Shown here piece after piece: positions 25,354 to 33,787 of a DNA stretch of 64,000 nucleotides. The translations under genes were made by a program, and so were the position numbers. Below the pieces are notes generated by a model, which had not been told where the DNA came from, did no database searches, and saw only the letters and a program-made list of their open reading frames with translations. Source of the stretch: B73-G16 sp964611295 (GTDB lineage Bacteria > Desulfobacterota > B13-G15); assembly GCA_964611295.1 (NCBI GenBank), contig CAZSWV010000001.1, positions 149,092-213,091 on the forward strand. The letters are read 5' to 3'. The first letter of the stretch is position 1; each line of letters starts with the position of its first letter.

Positions 25354-26720
25354 CCTACAAGGTTATCGTCGTAGGCGGCGGTATCACGGGACTATGTGTT
25401 GCTTATGAACTGATAAAGACGTTACCCCCAGATCAAGTCTTATTGATAGAGAAGCAAAGAAGGTTAGGGGGTGTGATCCTCACCGAGGAAAAAGAAGGGT
25501 TATTACTTGAGGGAGGCCCTGACTGCCTATACGCGGAAAAACCCTGGGCCGTAGAACTGGCAAAGGAGATTGGCTTAGGCTCGGACCTTATACCTCCTCA
25601 AGAGGCCTCAAAAGGTACCTACATACTTTGGAAGGGGAAACTCCACAGGCTTCCAGAAGGGTTTCTGCTACTTGTTCCGAGGGATTTAGTGGCTTTCCTT
25701 AAGACGGGTTTGCTCAGCCCATGGGGAAAGGCAAGAGTGCTTATAGAGCCCTTCATTCCGCCGAAAAGGTCCTCGGGGGATGAGGACCTGGCTTCCTTTG
25801 TCAAAAGGAGACTAGGCAAAGAGGTACTTGAAAGGATAGTGGATCCGCTTATCGGTGGGGTCCATGGGACGAGGGCTTCTGAACTTAGCGCGAGGGCCGT
25901 TTTGCCGCGCTTTGTGGAAATGGAGGAGAAATGGGGGAGCCTCCTGAAGGGTATACGTCATTTCAAGGCGAGGCCAAAGGGGACGTTGCCCTTTTTGAGT
26001 TTCAAAAAGGGGATGGGCCAATTAGTAGATGGCTTGGTGGAAAGGCTTAAAGGAATACCTTTTGTCATGGGAGAAGGAGTAAGGCACATAGAGGCATCTA
26101 AGGGGTTGTTTAAAGTCTATACCGAAAAAGGGGTCTATGAAGCTGAGAGGGTTGTTTTGGCTGTACCCGCAAGACATGCGCGGGAGATCCTCGGGCCTAG
26201 CAGGCCTGAAAGTTTTTCCCTCCTTGGCATGTTCAAAAGCGTTCCTACTGTCGTAATTAACATGGCTTGGAAAGAAGGGGACGTTTTAGGGGCAAAAGGC
26301 CATGGTTTTGTCGTCTCCCCTGGGGAGGGACTTAAGCTTAAGGCCGTAAGCTTTTCCTCAAGGAAGTTTGAAGGAAGGGCGCCAAAGGGGATATTGCTCA
26401 TGAGGCTTTTCTTCAGCCAGGATGAAGGCATTATGGAACTTGAGGATCGTGGTATCTATGAGCTTGCCTTGAAAGAACTTGGAGGTATATTAAGGATGAA
26501 AGAGGAGCCTATGTTTTGGAAAGTTTACAGATGGCCAGAGGGATTGGCACAGATGAGAAAAGGGCATCTTGAACTTGTGGAGGGTTTGAGGAAGGCTTTG
26601 GGCAGAGAGGCTAAAGGTGTATTTGTAGTCGGTTCAAGTTATGATGGGATAGGGATAGGCGATTGCGTGAGGGGGGCAAAGGCGATAGCCAGACAGCTCC
26701 TTGAAGGCCTTTTGAGTTAA
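25350..26720 (+). CDS. hemG: Protoporphyrinogen/coproporphyrinogen oxidase (HemG/HemY type)
   Basis: 456 residues of the FAD amine-oxidase superfamily: the FAD loop VVGGGITGLCVAYEL, GGVILTEEKEGLLLEGGPDC (split here for reading), HGTRASELS and a C-terminal GSSYDGIGIGDCVRGAK typical of HemY-type porphyrinogen oxidases. It makes protoporphyrin IX (or coproporphyrin) for HemH. ATGA overlap with hemH supports coexpression. The symbol hemY is also used for this type. Confidence 0.92.
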   Translation: MTYKVIVVGGGITGLCVAYELIKTLPPDQVLLIEKQRRLGGVILTEEKEGLLLEGGPDCLYAEKPWAVELAKEIGLGSDLIPPQEASKGTYILWKGKLHRLPEGFLLLVPRDLVAFLKTGLLSPWGKARVLIEPFIPPKRSSGDEDLASFVKRRLGKEVLERIVDPLIGGVHGTRASELSARAVLPRFVEMEEKWGSLLKGIRHFKARPKGTLPFLSFKKGMGQLVDGLVERLKGIPFVMGEGVRHIEASKGLFKVYTEKGVYEAERVVLAVPARHAREILGPSRPESFSLLGMFKSVPTVVINMAWKEGDVLGAKGHGFVVSPGEGLKLKAVSFSSRKFEGRAPKGILLMRLFFSQDEGIMELEDRGIYELALKELGGILRMKEEPMFWKVYRWPEGLAQMRKGHLELVEGLRKALGREAKGVFVVGSSYDGIGIGDCVRGAKAIARQLLEGLLS

Positions 26721-26733
26721 GAGGTTTTTAAAG

Positions 26734-27354
26734 GTGTTAGTGAAGGTAAACCCCTTAAATCCTCAAAAAAGGGCCATCTTAAGGGTGGTCGAAGTCTTAA
26801 AAGAAGGAGGGGTAATCATATACCCTACAGATACGGTTTATGGATTAGGTTGTGACCTTTTCAACAAAAGCGCTATCGAGAGGATTTACAAAATAAAACG
26901 GGCGAGTCCCTCAAAACGGTTGAGCATCATTTGCCCTGACCTTGCACAGGTATCTCTTTATGCTCAACTTACCGACAAGGCCTTTAAGTTTATGAAAAAA
27001 CTAACACCTGGACCCTATACCTTCATCCTTCAAGCCACAAGGCTAGTCCCGAAGGTGATGTTGACCAAACAGCGTACCGTGGGGGTAAGGGTGCCTGACC
27101 ACGCTGTCCCTTTGGCCATTGTTGAGGCTTTGGGGCATCCGATAATCACAACAAGCGTGACAAGGCCAGATGAGAGCCTTTACGATGACCCCGAGGAAAT
27201 GGCCGAAAGGTTTAAGGGAGAGGTAGATTTGATCGTAGATGCTGGCAAGATTTTCCCCGAGCATTCCACAATAATAGATTTGACTATTGACCCTCCCAAG
27301 TTGGTAAGGAAAGGCAAAGGGGATTGGGGCTTGATAGAGTCCCTCTATGGGTAA
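26734..27354 (+). CDS. tsaC: L-threonylcarbamoyladenylate synthase (TsaC/YrdC/Sua5 family)
   Basis: 206 residues, only the YrdC domain, so TsaC-like rather than two-domain Sua5. IIYPTDTVYGLGCD, KRASPSKRLSIIC and STIIDL are the core motifs. It makes threonylcarbamoyl-AMP for the t6A37 modification of ANN-decoding tRNAs. GTG 26734 starts it 14 bp after hemG; ATG of the DUF72 gene lies inside its end. Confidence 0.92.
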   Translation: MLVKVNPLNPQKRAILRVVEVLKEGGVIIYPTDTVYGLGCDLFNKSAIERIYKIKRASPSKRLSIICPDLAQVSLYAQLTDKAFKFMKKLTPGPYTFILQATRLVPKVMLTKQRTVGVRVPDHAVPLAIVEALGHPIITTSVTRPDESLYDDPEEMAERFKGEVDLIVDAGKIFPEHSTIIDLTIDPPKLVRKGKGDWGLIESLYG

Positions 27355-28087
27355 GGTCTGGATCGGTACCTCTGGGTGGAATTACGGCCACTGGCGGGGG
27401 AGGTTTTACCCTATAGACCTTCCTGAAAAAAGGTGGCTTGAGTTTTATGCGGAGCGATTTGACACAGTGGAGTTAAACAGCCCCTTTTACAGGATCCCTT
27501 CGGAGGCAAGTTTTAAGTCTTGGTATAGGAGGACCCCAGAAGGTTTTGTATTCTCTGTAAAGGCGTCGCGTTTGATAACGCATGTGAGGAAATTGCGACA
27601 AGCCCAACAAGAACTCGAATGGTTTTTCTCGGTCGTTTACGCCCTTGGGGAAAAATTGGGGCCTATACTGTTTCAAACACCCCCTAGTTTGAGGGCAGAT
27701 CTAAAACTGCTCGAGGACTTCCTGAGTTGTCTTCCCAAAGGGCATCGTTATGCCTTTGAGTTCCGTCATCCTTCATGGTTTGATGTAAAGGTTTACGAAC
27801 TGCTGGAAGCCTTTGGAGCAACGTTATGTGTAGCTGATTCTCCTCGCTACCCAAAGGAAGAGGTGGTTGTGGGACCTTTTTTGTACCTGAGGCTACATGG
27901 GAGTAAAAGGCTCTATGCTTCCCTTTACTCGCCAGAGGAGCTCGAAAAGTGGGCGGATTTCATCCGTTTTGCCTTCAAGAGAGGCGTAAAAGAGGTCTTT
28001 TGTTATTTTGACAACGACTACGAGGCCTACGCAGTGAGGAATGCCCTGGAACTTAAGGAGCTTCTTTATAACCTGAGGAATTCCTAA
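27347..28087 (+). CDS. DUF72 (YecE-like) protein
   Basis: 246 residues, TIM-barrel-like DUF72. WIGTSGWNYGHWRGRFYP, FYAERFDTVELNSPFYR, FEFRHPSWF and YFDNDYEAYA are the family motifs. Function is not established. It overlaps tsaC by 8 bp at its start and converges on cinA with a 35-bp 3' overlap. Confidence 0.92.
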   Translation: MGKVWIGTSGWNYGHWRGRFYPIDLPEKRWLEFYAERFDTVELNSPFYRIPSEASFKSWYRRTPEGFVFSVKASRLITHVRKLRQAQQELEWFFSVVYALGEKLGPILFQTPPSLRADLKLLEDFLSCLPKGHRYAFEFRHPSWFDVKVYELLEAFGATLCVADSPRYPKEEVVVGPFLYLRLHGSKRLYASLYSPEELEKWADFIRFAFKRGVKEVFCYFDNDYEAYAVRNALELKELLYNLRNS

Positions 28088-29306
28088 GCAAAAACCTCCG
28101 GATACGGTCAAGGGCCACCTCAGAGGCCATAAGCTTTATTTGGCTCCTGTTGCCAAAAAACCTGTATCTTTTTACCTCTTCCTCACCTTCGGCGCTCCAT
28201 GCTATGAAAACCGTCCCAACGGGTGTCTCTTCCGTTCCACCTGTAGGGCCGGCTATGCCAGTTGTAGCAAGTCCAAGGGATGACATGAAGCGCTTCCTCA
28301 CGCCTTGGGCCATTTCCAACGCACATTCACGGCTTACGGGTCCTTGTTCTTCCAAAGTCCTCTGTGAAACAAAGAGATCCCTCATTTTCGACTGATTGCT
28401 GTAAGAGACTATCCCACCCAAAAAGTACTCTGAACTACCGGGTACCTCAGTGAGCCTGTGGGCTATAAGACCGCCTGTACACGACTCAGCAGTAGAGAGG
28501 GTCAAACCACGTGCCTTTAAAAGCTTCCCCACCACCGATTCCATGGTCTCCAAATCGGTCCCAAAGAGGAAGAGGCCAAGCCTTTCGGCAAAGATCGATT
28601 GGTAATGTTTGAGGATCTCCTCAGCTTCTCTTTGGGATCCTGCCTTTACTGTCAACTCCAGGTGGACCTCAGGGAATACAGGCAAGTAAGACACCTCAAA
28701 AGGTCCCTTTATATCGGAGATGAGCTCAAGTATCCTCCCTTCCGTCAGACCGAAACACTTAAGGGTCTTTTTGGCCACAAAACCTCGGCCTTTCCCTTTG
28801 AGATAGGGAAAGACGCCCTCTTTAAAGACGGCCTCTACTTCTTCAGGCACCCCTGGGAGGAAGAAGAACTCAGTATCATCTACGGACAATTTGAATCCAC
28901 AAAGACCTAAAGGATTTGGCAAAACCTCCGCTCCTTCTGGTAAAAGGGCAAACCTTTCGTCCGCTTCCTCCCAAGGCAGATGGTACTCCTTGAACTTTTC
29001 CTTGATCTTCTGTAAAAGGGCTTCGTTCTTAACGAGTCGAATTCCAAAGGCTTTTGATATGGCTTCACGGGTTACATCATCAGGGGTTACGCCTAACCCT
29101 CCGGTAACGAATACCAATTGCGAACGCCCTTTAGCCCTCTGAAGGGCCTCCTTAACCTCCTCTAGGTCATCCCTTAAAACTGTTATGCGTTTTACGCTAA
29201 TCCCAAGGTTTTTAAGCTGTGATCTCAAAAACTTGGAATTCCGATCGCAGGTCTTCCCTTCTAATATTTCGGTTCCTACAATCAAAATTTCTGCCGTTAG
29301 GACCAT
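28053..29306 (-). CDS. cinA: CinA: NMN deamidase / molybdopterin-like domain protein
   Basis: 417 residues. The N-terminal MoCF-like domain (about 1-170: GTEILEGKTCDRNSKFL, VTGGLGVTPDD) is a pyrophosphatase-type COG1058 module; the C-terminal domain (about 255-410: STAESCTGGL, TGIAGPTGGT, VGTVFIAW) is nicotinamide-nucleotide amidase. Together they act in NAD recycling. TATAAT lies 9 nt before ATG 29306, suggesting a leaderless or nearly leaderless mRNA. Divergent from phoB by only 26 bp. Confidence 0.95.
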   Translation of the reverse strand: MVLTAEILIVGTEILEGKTCDRNSKFLRSQLKNLGISVKRITVLRDDLEEVKEALQRAKGRSQLVFVTGGLGVTPDDVTREAISKAFGIRLVKNEALLQKIKEKFKEYHLPWEEADERFALLPEGAEVLPNPLGLCGFKLSVDDTEFFFLPGVPEEVEAVFKEGVFPYLKGKGRGFVAKKTLKCFGLTEGRILELISDIKGPFEVSYLPVFPEVHLELTVKAGSQREAEEILKHYQSIFAERLGLFLFGTDLETMESVVGKLLKARGLTLSTAESCTGGLIAHRLTEVPGSSEYFLGGIVSYSNQSKMRDLFVSQRTLEEQGPVSRECALEMAQGVRKRFMSSLGLATTGIAGPTGGTEETPVGTVFIAWSAEGEEEVKRYRFFGNRSQIKLMASEVALDRIRRFLLRNSSGYKEAP

Positions 29307-29315
29307 GATGTTAAA

Positions 29316-29321
29316 ATTATA
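29316..29321 (-). promoter_or_regulatory. -10 box of cinA
   Basis: Perfect TATAAT on the minus strand, 9 nt before ATG 29306, so the transcript would start within about 3 nt of the start codon. No -35 of quality is visible. Confidence 0.5.
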
Positions 29322-29332
29322 TCAAAGATGGT

Positions 29333-30031
29333 GTGGACAAAAGAATGGATTTTCGGTCTAAGACCATAGCTGTCCTTGAAGATGAAGACGATATAAGGGA
29401 ACTTATAGAAGACGCCTTGCACAAAGCAGGTTTTATCACCTTTGGGTTTTCTAAAGGAGAGGACTTCCTTCGCTTTTTAGGCGAAACAAAACCCGATCTC
29501 CTCATATTAGACCTCTTGCTTCCGGATGGGGATGGTTTGGATATATGTAAATACGTGCGCACCAATCCCTCCACTATGAATCTACCGATCCTCATCGTAA
29601 CAGCGAGGGGTGCAGAGGAGGATAGGGTGTTGGGGCTTGAGCTTGGGGCAGATGATTATCTGGTCAAGCCCTTCTCTCTGAGGGAACTGGTCGCAAGGGT
29701 CAAGGCCTTATTGCGGCGTCCCACTTATAGGCAAGAGGGCGTATGGGTTAAAGATCTTTTGTACGTTGACTTTAAAGGTTTTGAGGCCTTTGTGGGTGGT
29801 AAGCGGGTGGACCTTACCCCCACTGAGTTCAGGATTTTACAAATATTGGTCTCGAGGAAAGGGTGGGTTTTCAGCCGTTCCCAATTGTTGGACCGACTTT
29901 GGGGGACAGACAAGGCAGTAAGTGAGAGGACCATCGACGTACACGTCAAAAACTTAAGGGAGAAACTAGGCGAAGCGGGTAAGTTCATAAAAAGCGTTAG
30001 GGGAGTAGGTTATAAGCTCCAGGAAGACTGA
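29333..30031 (+). CDS. phoB: Phosphate response regulator PhoB (OmpR/PhoB family)
   Basis: 232 residues. Receiver domain (about 8-125) with phospho-acceptor Asp in LLILDLLLPDGD and Lys in DDYLVKPFS; C-terminal winged helix (about 135-230) with LTPTEFRIL and TIDVHVKNLREKLG. It is the likely partner of the following kinase, and the 11-bp repeats at 32120 are probably its sites. GTG 29333 or ATG 29345 may be the start; no ribosome site is clear. Confidence 0.92.
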   Translation: MDKRMDFRSKTIAVLEDEDDIRELIEDALHKAGFITFGFSKGEDFLRFLGETKPDLLILDLLLPDGDGLDICKYVRTNPSTMNLPILIVTARGAEEDRVLGLELGADDYLVKPFSLRELVARVKALLRRPTYRQEGVWVKDLLYVDFKGFEAFVGGKRVDLTPTEFRILQILVSRKGWVFSRSQLLDRLWGTDKAVSERTIDVHVKNLREKLGEAGKFIKSVRGVGYKLQED

Positions 30032-31231
30032 ATGGGGATCGTCGTCCTTCTATCCCTCTGCCTTTCCCTGTTTCTTCTCTTCCTTTATGTGAGGGGAAAC
30101 AGACGCTACCATACGGTATTGGTCAGTCTCACAGGGATTTTAAACCACCTTATAGACCACCTTATAGATGATGAAAGGAAGTCACCTAGGTCAGTGGGTC
30201 TGCCAGAACTGGACAAAAGGCTTGCTTTACTTTTCGAACGCCTTTCCGCCCTGCAGAGGGATGTCCAAAGACAGAGGAAGTTTTGGGAAACGTTAGTGTC
30301 CCATGTGTCGGATAGTGTCTTCATATTGGACGAGATAGGGATGGTGAAGTTCCAAAACCCAAAGGCAAAAGAGGCCTTTGGCGAATTAGAAGGCCGGTCC
30401 TTTTTGCAGATTCCAGACCTCTGGTTAAGGGAGGCAATATTAAAGATAAGGAAGGGCGAAGAAGTAAAGGAGATAAAAGGTCAAAAAGGCTTTTTTGGCC
30501 TCAAAACCCTTAGGCTTGAAGGAGGAGAGTTAATGCTCCTCTTATACGACTTGACTCCCTATAGAAGGCTTGAGGAATTCAAAAGGGAATTGCTGGCAAA
30601 GGTATCCCATGAAATCCGCACACCCCTTACGGCGATAAAAGGATTTTATGAAGCCTTGAAAGAAGGAGGTGAAGATAAGGGACGTTATTCCGAGCTCCTG
30701 GAAAGGAACCTTGATCGCTTAACACGACTAGTAGAAGGAATGCTTTCTTTAGCAGAACTTGAAAGCAAGCATTTGCAGGTGGTCTTTGAGGAAATAAAGA
30801 TCAAGCCCCTTGTAGAAGAGGTAATCCAGCTACTTATGGCTAAGGCGAAGGCGAAAGGATTGGAAGTGGAGACCTACGTACAAGACATAAACCTCCGTGC
30901 AGATCCTCTGAGGATTTTTCAACTGCTCTATAACCTCCTTGACAATGCCATACGCTACACTGACAAAGGGAAGGTAACCCTCGCTATCTACGAGGATCAG
31001 ACAAACACGGTAATAGAAGTTTCAGATACAGGTATTGGGATTCCAGAGGAGGAAATGGACAAGATCTTCGAACCCTTTTACGTAGTCGATAGATATCGAG
31101 CTCGCCAAACAGGAGGCCTTGGCTTGGGACTTGCTATCGTTAAACAGATCGTTGAACTCCACAAGGGACATCTTGAGGTCAAAAGCCAGCTCGGAAAAGG
31201 TACTACTTTTAAGGTCTCGCTGCCAATTTGA
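30032..31231 (+). CDS. phoR: Phosphate sensor histidine kinase PhoR
   Basis: 399 residues: one N-terminal transmembrane helix (about 3-22), a PAS domain (about 90-160), HisKA with phospho-His in KVSHEIRTPLTAIKGF, and an ATPase domain with LLDNAIRYTD, DTGIGIP and GLGLGLAIVKQI. There is no periplasmic sensor, as in PhoR, which works through Pst and PhoU. It begins directly after the phoB stop codon. Pst, PhoU and Pho repeats downstream support the assignment. Confidence 0.92.
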   Translation: MGIVVLLSLCLSLFLLFLYVRGNRRYHTVLVSLTGILNHLIDHLIDDERKSPRSVGLPELDKRLALLFERLSALQRDVQRQRKFWETLVSHVSDSVFILDEIGMVKFQNPKAKEAFGELEGRSFLQIPDLWLREAILKIRKGEEVKEIKGQKGFFGLKTLRLEGGELMLLLYDLTPYRRLEEFKRELLAKVSHEIRTPLTAIKGFYEALKEGGEDKGRYSELLERNLDRLTRLVEGMLSLAELESKHLQVVFEEIKIKPLVEEVIQLLMAKAKAKGLEVETYVQDINLRADPLRIFQLLYNLLDNAIRYTDKGKVTLAIYEDQTNTVIEVSDTGIGIPEEEMDKIFEPFYVVDRYRARQTGGLGLGLAIVKQIVELHKGHLEVKSQLGKGTTFKVSLPI

Positions 31232-31235
31232 GGCT

Positions 31236-32051
31236 TCAAAAGGCCTCTTCTTCCTCGTAACGATAAGAAAGGAACTCTTGGGGGTTTTTGACCAAGCCTT
31301 TTAAATTTATGATTATCTTTTCCATAATCTCCTCAAAGGTCTCCTCTATTATCCTCCGTCTTCCAATAGGGTTAACGTAAGATACAACCGCCCTCGGCAA
31401 GAAGGGGTTGCTCACTCCAAGCTTCTGGATTTCATCTACTGCTTCCCTCACCAAAGCCTCTGCCTCAAGGACCATTTGGGCACGTTGATCCCTTCTATCC
31501 ACTGCCTCTTTCAATGGCATTGCAAACCAATTGTCGATCCTATGCAAGATGCTCTCAAAGGCTGAACCGAAAAGCCGAGGTTGTCTTTCGTAAGCTAGCC
31601 CAAGGGTTACAAAATGGGGCGATTCGATGGAATCCCTTACTTCGTCTGAGTTTTCCTCTAGATCTGGGGATACGTTTAAATACCATCTGTAAACGTTCAA
31701 AGCCACATATGCCCTTTCCCTGAGGGACATCTGTTTTTCCACATTGAACTCCATTAGGTCAAAGGCGAATTTCTCGGGCACGATTATCACTGGTAATTCC
31801 TCCACACCCAACTCCCTTGCCGCAAGGTAGCGATGTTGGCCGTCTATTATCACCACTTTACCGTCACGCCTTATGGCCATTACCGGTACTACAAAGCCAA
31901 GCTTTCGTATAGAGTCCTTTAGACGCCCTATATGATAGGAGGAAGGTTTCCTTTGAATTTCTATCACCTCAAGTTGGCTAATAGGGACCATCTCCAGTTC
32001 TAACTCATGCCCCCATACTGGATCTTTGAATTTCCCTATTTTCACCCCCAT
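31236..32051 (-). CDS. ParB/sulfiredoxin-fold protein of the Pho locus
   Basis: 271 residues. A ParB/Srx N-terminal domain (about 15-105) has QRKPSSYHIGRLKDSIRK and DGQHRYLAARELG, in which G-x-x-R-x-x-A matches the nucleotide-binding C motif of ParB-type CTPases. The remaining about 165 residues are helical and match nothing I recognise; no helix-turn-helix is obvious. There is no parA partner, so chromosome partition is unlikely. It lies opposite to and between phoR and the pst operon. It has its own promoter and a GGTGG site before ATG 32051. Confidence 0.75.
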   Translation of the reverse strand: MGVKIGKFKDPVWGHELELEMVPISQLEVIEIQRKPSSYHIGRLKDSIRKLGFVVPVMAIRRDGKVVIIDGQHRYLAARELGVEELPVIIVPEKFAFDLMEFNVEKQMSLRERAYVALNVYRWYLNVSPDLEENSDEVRDSIESPHFVTLGLAYERQPRLFGSAFESILHRIDNWFAMPLKEAVDRRDQRAQMVLEAEALVREAVDEIQKLGVSNPFLPRAVVSYVNPIGRRRIIEETFEEIMEKIIINLKGLVKNPQEFLSYRYEEEEAF

Positions 32052-32079
32052 TTTGCCACCTACAAGGGATTTTTAAAAA

Positions 32080-32108
32080 ATAATAATTCCTCAAATTAGG
32101 TCTATCAA
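32080..32108 (-). promoter_or_regulatory. Promoter of the ParB-fold gene
   Basis: On the minus strand TTGATA (32108-32103), a 17-bp spacer and TATTAT (32085-32080). Transcription would start near 32073, about 20 nt before ATG 32051. The Pho repeats lie just upstream and could also affect it. Confidence 0.55.
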
Positions 32109-32119
32109 GCTTTACCACC

Positions 32120-32158
32120 TTAAATTTTCCTTAACACCGCCTTAATACTGCCTTAACA
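32120..32158 (+). promoter_or_regulatory. Pho box: four TTAACA-type repeats at 11-bp spacing
   Basis: TTAAAT (32120), TTAACA (32131), TTAATA (32142) and TTAACA (32153) start exactly 11 bp apart with 5-bp GC-rich spacers. This matches the PhoP box of Bacillus (TTAACA-like repeats with 5-bp gaps) and the 11-bp register of PhoB sites generally. It lies 40 bp before the metallophosphoesterase ATG; TACTTT or TAGCTT (32168-32178) could be the -10. Confidence 0.72.
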
Positions 32159-32197
32159 TTCCTGGACTACTTTAGCTTTGTCAAAAGGAGGTGAAAG

Positions 32198-32935
32198 ATG
32201 AAATTAGTCCATCTTTCGGATCTGCACTTTGGATCCAGTTGCTTTGTCCCAGAATGGGCACAAAGGGTTATCTGTCTTATACAAAGGGAGGCCCCTGACG
32301 TTTTAGTGGTAGCGGGTGATCTCACAGAGAACGGCTTTGAAGAAGAGTACAAAGAGGCAATGTTTTTCTTTCAGGGTTTGCCGATGCCGAAGGTAATAGT
32401 TCCTGGGAACCACGATGTACGCAATGGCGGCGATGTTATTTTCGAAGAAGTCTTTGGATCTAGGTTCAAGACCTTCACATCCAATGGCACATCCAATGGA
32501 TGGATTATAGTTGGGATCGATTCATCGGAACCAGATATAGATGACGGCCACGTGGGGCGCGAAAACTATCCATGGATCAGGGAGCAATTTCAAGGGGCAA
32601 AGGGTGAAGTCACCATTTTGGTAATGCACCACCACCTTATACCCATACCGGCTACAGGTAGGGAGAGGCACATACCGGTGGATGCAGGAGATCTATTAAA
32701 GGTAATAGCTGATCTTGAATTGACGTTTGTCCTGTCAGGACATAAACATCGTCCATGGACTTGGGTGTTGGAGAAAACGTGTTTTGTCACTTCTGGCACT
32801 GCAACTACAAAGAGGTTAAAAGGGCGTTCCTTTCCGTCCTTCAACGTGATCCAATGTCAAGAAGGTCTATGTGAGGTAATTGAAGTAAACGTAAAGGACG
32901 GAAGTCGCAACAAGGTAAGGGAAATAAAAAAATAA
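32198..32935 (+). CDS. Calcineurin-like metallophosphoesterase
   Basis: 245 residues with all metal-site motifs: DLHFGS, AGDLTENG, GNHDVR, MHHH and GHKHRP. No signal peptide, so cytoplasmic; CpdA- or YkuE-like phosphodiesterases are the nearest types. AAAGGAGGTG precedes ATG 32198. It is the first gene after the Pho repeats and ahead of pstS, so it may free phosphate from a nucleotide, lipid or phosphodiester during starvation. The substrate is inferred only from position. Confidence 0.88.
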   Translation: MKLVHLSDLHFGSSCFVPEWAQRVICLIQREAPDVLVVAGDLTENGFEEEYKEAMFFFQGLPMPKVIVPGNHDVRNGGDVIFEEVFGSRFKTFTSNGTSNGWIIVGIDSSEPDIDDGHVGRENYPWIREQFQGAKGEVTILVMHHHLIPIPATGRERHIPVDAGDLLKVIADLELTFVLSGHKHRPWTWVLEKTCFVTSGTATTKRLKGRSFPSFNVIQCQEGLCEVIEVNVKDGSRNKVREIKK

Positions 32936-32948
32936 AGGAGGTGTTGCC

Positions 32949-33764
32949 ATGAAGAAATGGATCTTATTTATTTCCGGGGCATTGGTTTTGGTTTTAAGTA
33001 CTCTACAGTTGTTGGCACAAGAAGCACTAGTATTACAAGGATCAACCACAGTATTGCCTATCGCACAAAGGGCGGCTGAGGCCTTTAAGAAACTGCATCC
33101 CGAAGCATCCGTTACAGTGAGAGGGGGTGGGTCTGGAGTAGGTATAGCTGGTCTATTGGATGGGACCTGTGATATCGCTATGTCCTCACGCAAAATAAAG
33201 GAATCCGAATTAAAAATAGCCCAAGGAAAAGGGATAACGGTTAAGGAGTTCCCCATAGCCATTGATGCCCTTGCGGTGATAGTCCATCCGTCCAATCCTG
33301 TTAAGAATTTGACCTTAAGCGATCTTAAAAGGATATATACTGGAGAGGTTACCAATTGGAAGGTGCTACAAGGATTTGACAGTAAGGTTGTAGTTGTGTC
33401 AAGGGATTCTGCCTCAGGTACTTTCGAGTGCTTTAACCACCTCGTATTAGGGGAAGCCCCTTTGACCCCTCGGGCTCTTTATCAAGCGTCCAATAAAGGT
33501 GTCGTTACCGTCGTTGCTACGGCAAAAGGGGCGATAGGGTATGTAGGATTGGCATATGTTGAGCCGAGGGTGAAGGCCATATCGGTTGAAGGGGTGGCGC
33601 CTTCTATAGAGACCGTTCGATCAGGTCGTTATCCCCTGAAGCGTGAACTTTTCTTTTACACCCGTGGTGAACCCCAAGGTCTTGCCAAATCCTTCATAGA
33701 TTTCGTATTATCGAAGGACGGGCAACGCCTTATACAACAAGTCGGTTACGTTCCCGTGAAGTGA
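32949..33764 (+). CDS. pstS: Periplasmic phosphate-binding protein PstS
   Basis: 271 residues with a signal peptide (cleavage near LLAQEA, about 25). LQGSTTVLPIA, TVRGGGSGVGIAGL, SSRKIK and RDSASGTFE are the phosphate-binding loops. It delivers phosphate to PstCA. A strong AAAGGAGG site precedes the start, 13 bp after the phosphoesterase. Confidence 0.95.
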   Translation: MKKWILFISGALVLVLSTLQLLAQEALVLQGSTTVLPIAQRAAEAFKKLHPEASVTVRGGGSGVGIAGLLDGTCDIAMSSRKIKESELKIAQGKGITVKEFPIAIDALAVIVHPSNPVKNLTLSDLKRIYTGEVTNWKVLQGFDSKVVVVSRDSASGTFECFNHLVLGEAPLTPRALYQASNKGVVTVVATAKGAIGYVGLAYVEPRVKAISVEGVAPSIETVRSGRYPLKRELFFYTRGEPQGLAKSFIDFVLSKDGQRLIQQVGYVPVK

Positions 33765-33787
33765 TGAAAAGAAGAGGAGAAAAGTTA

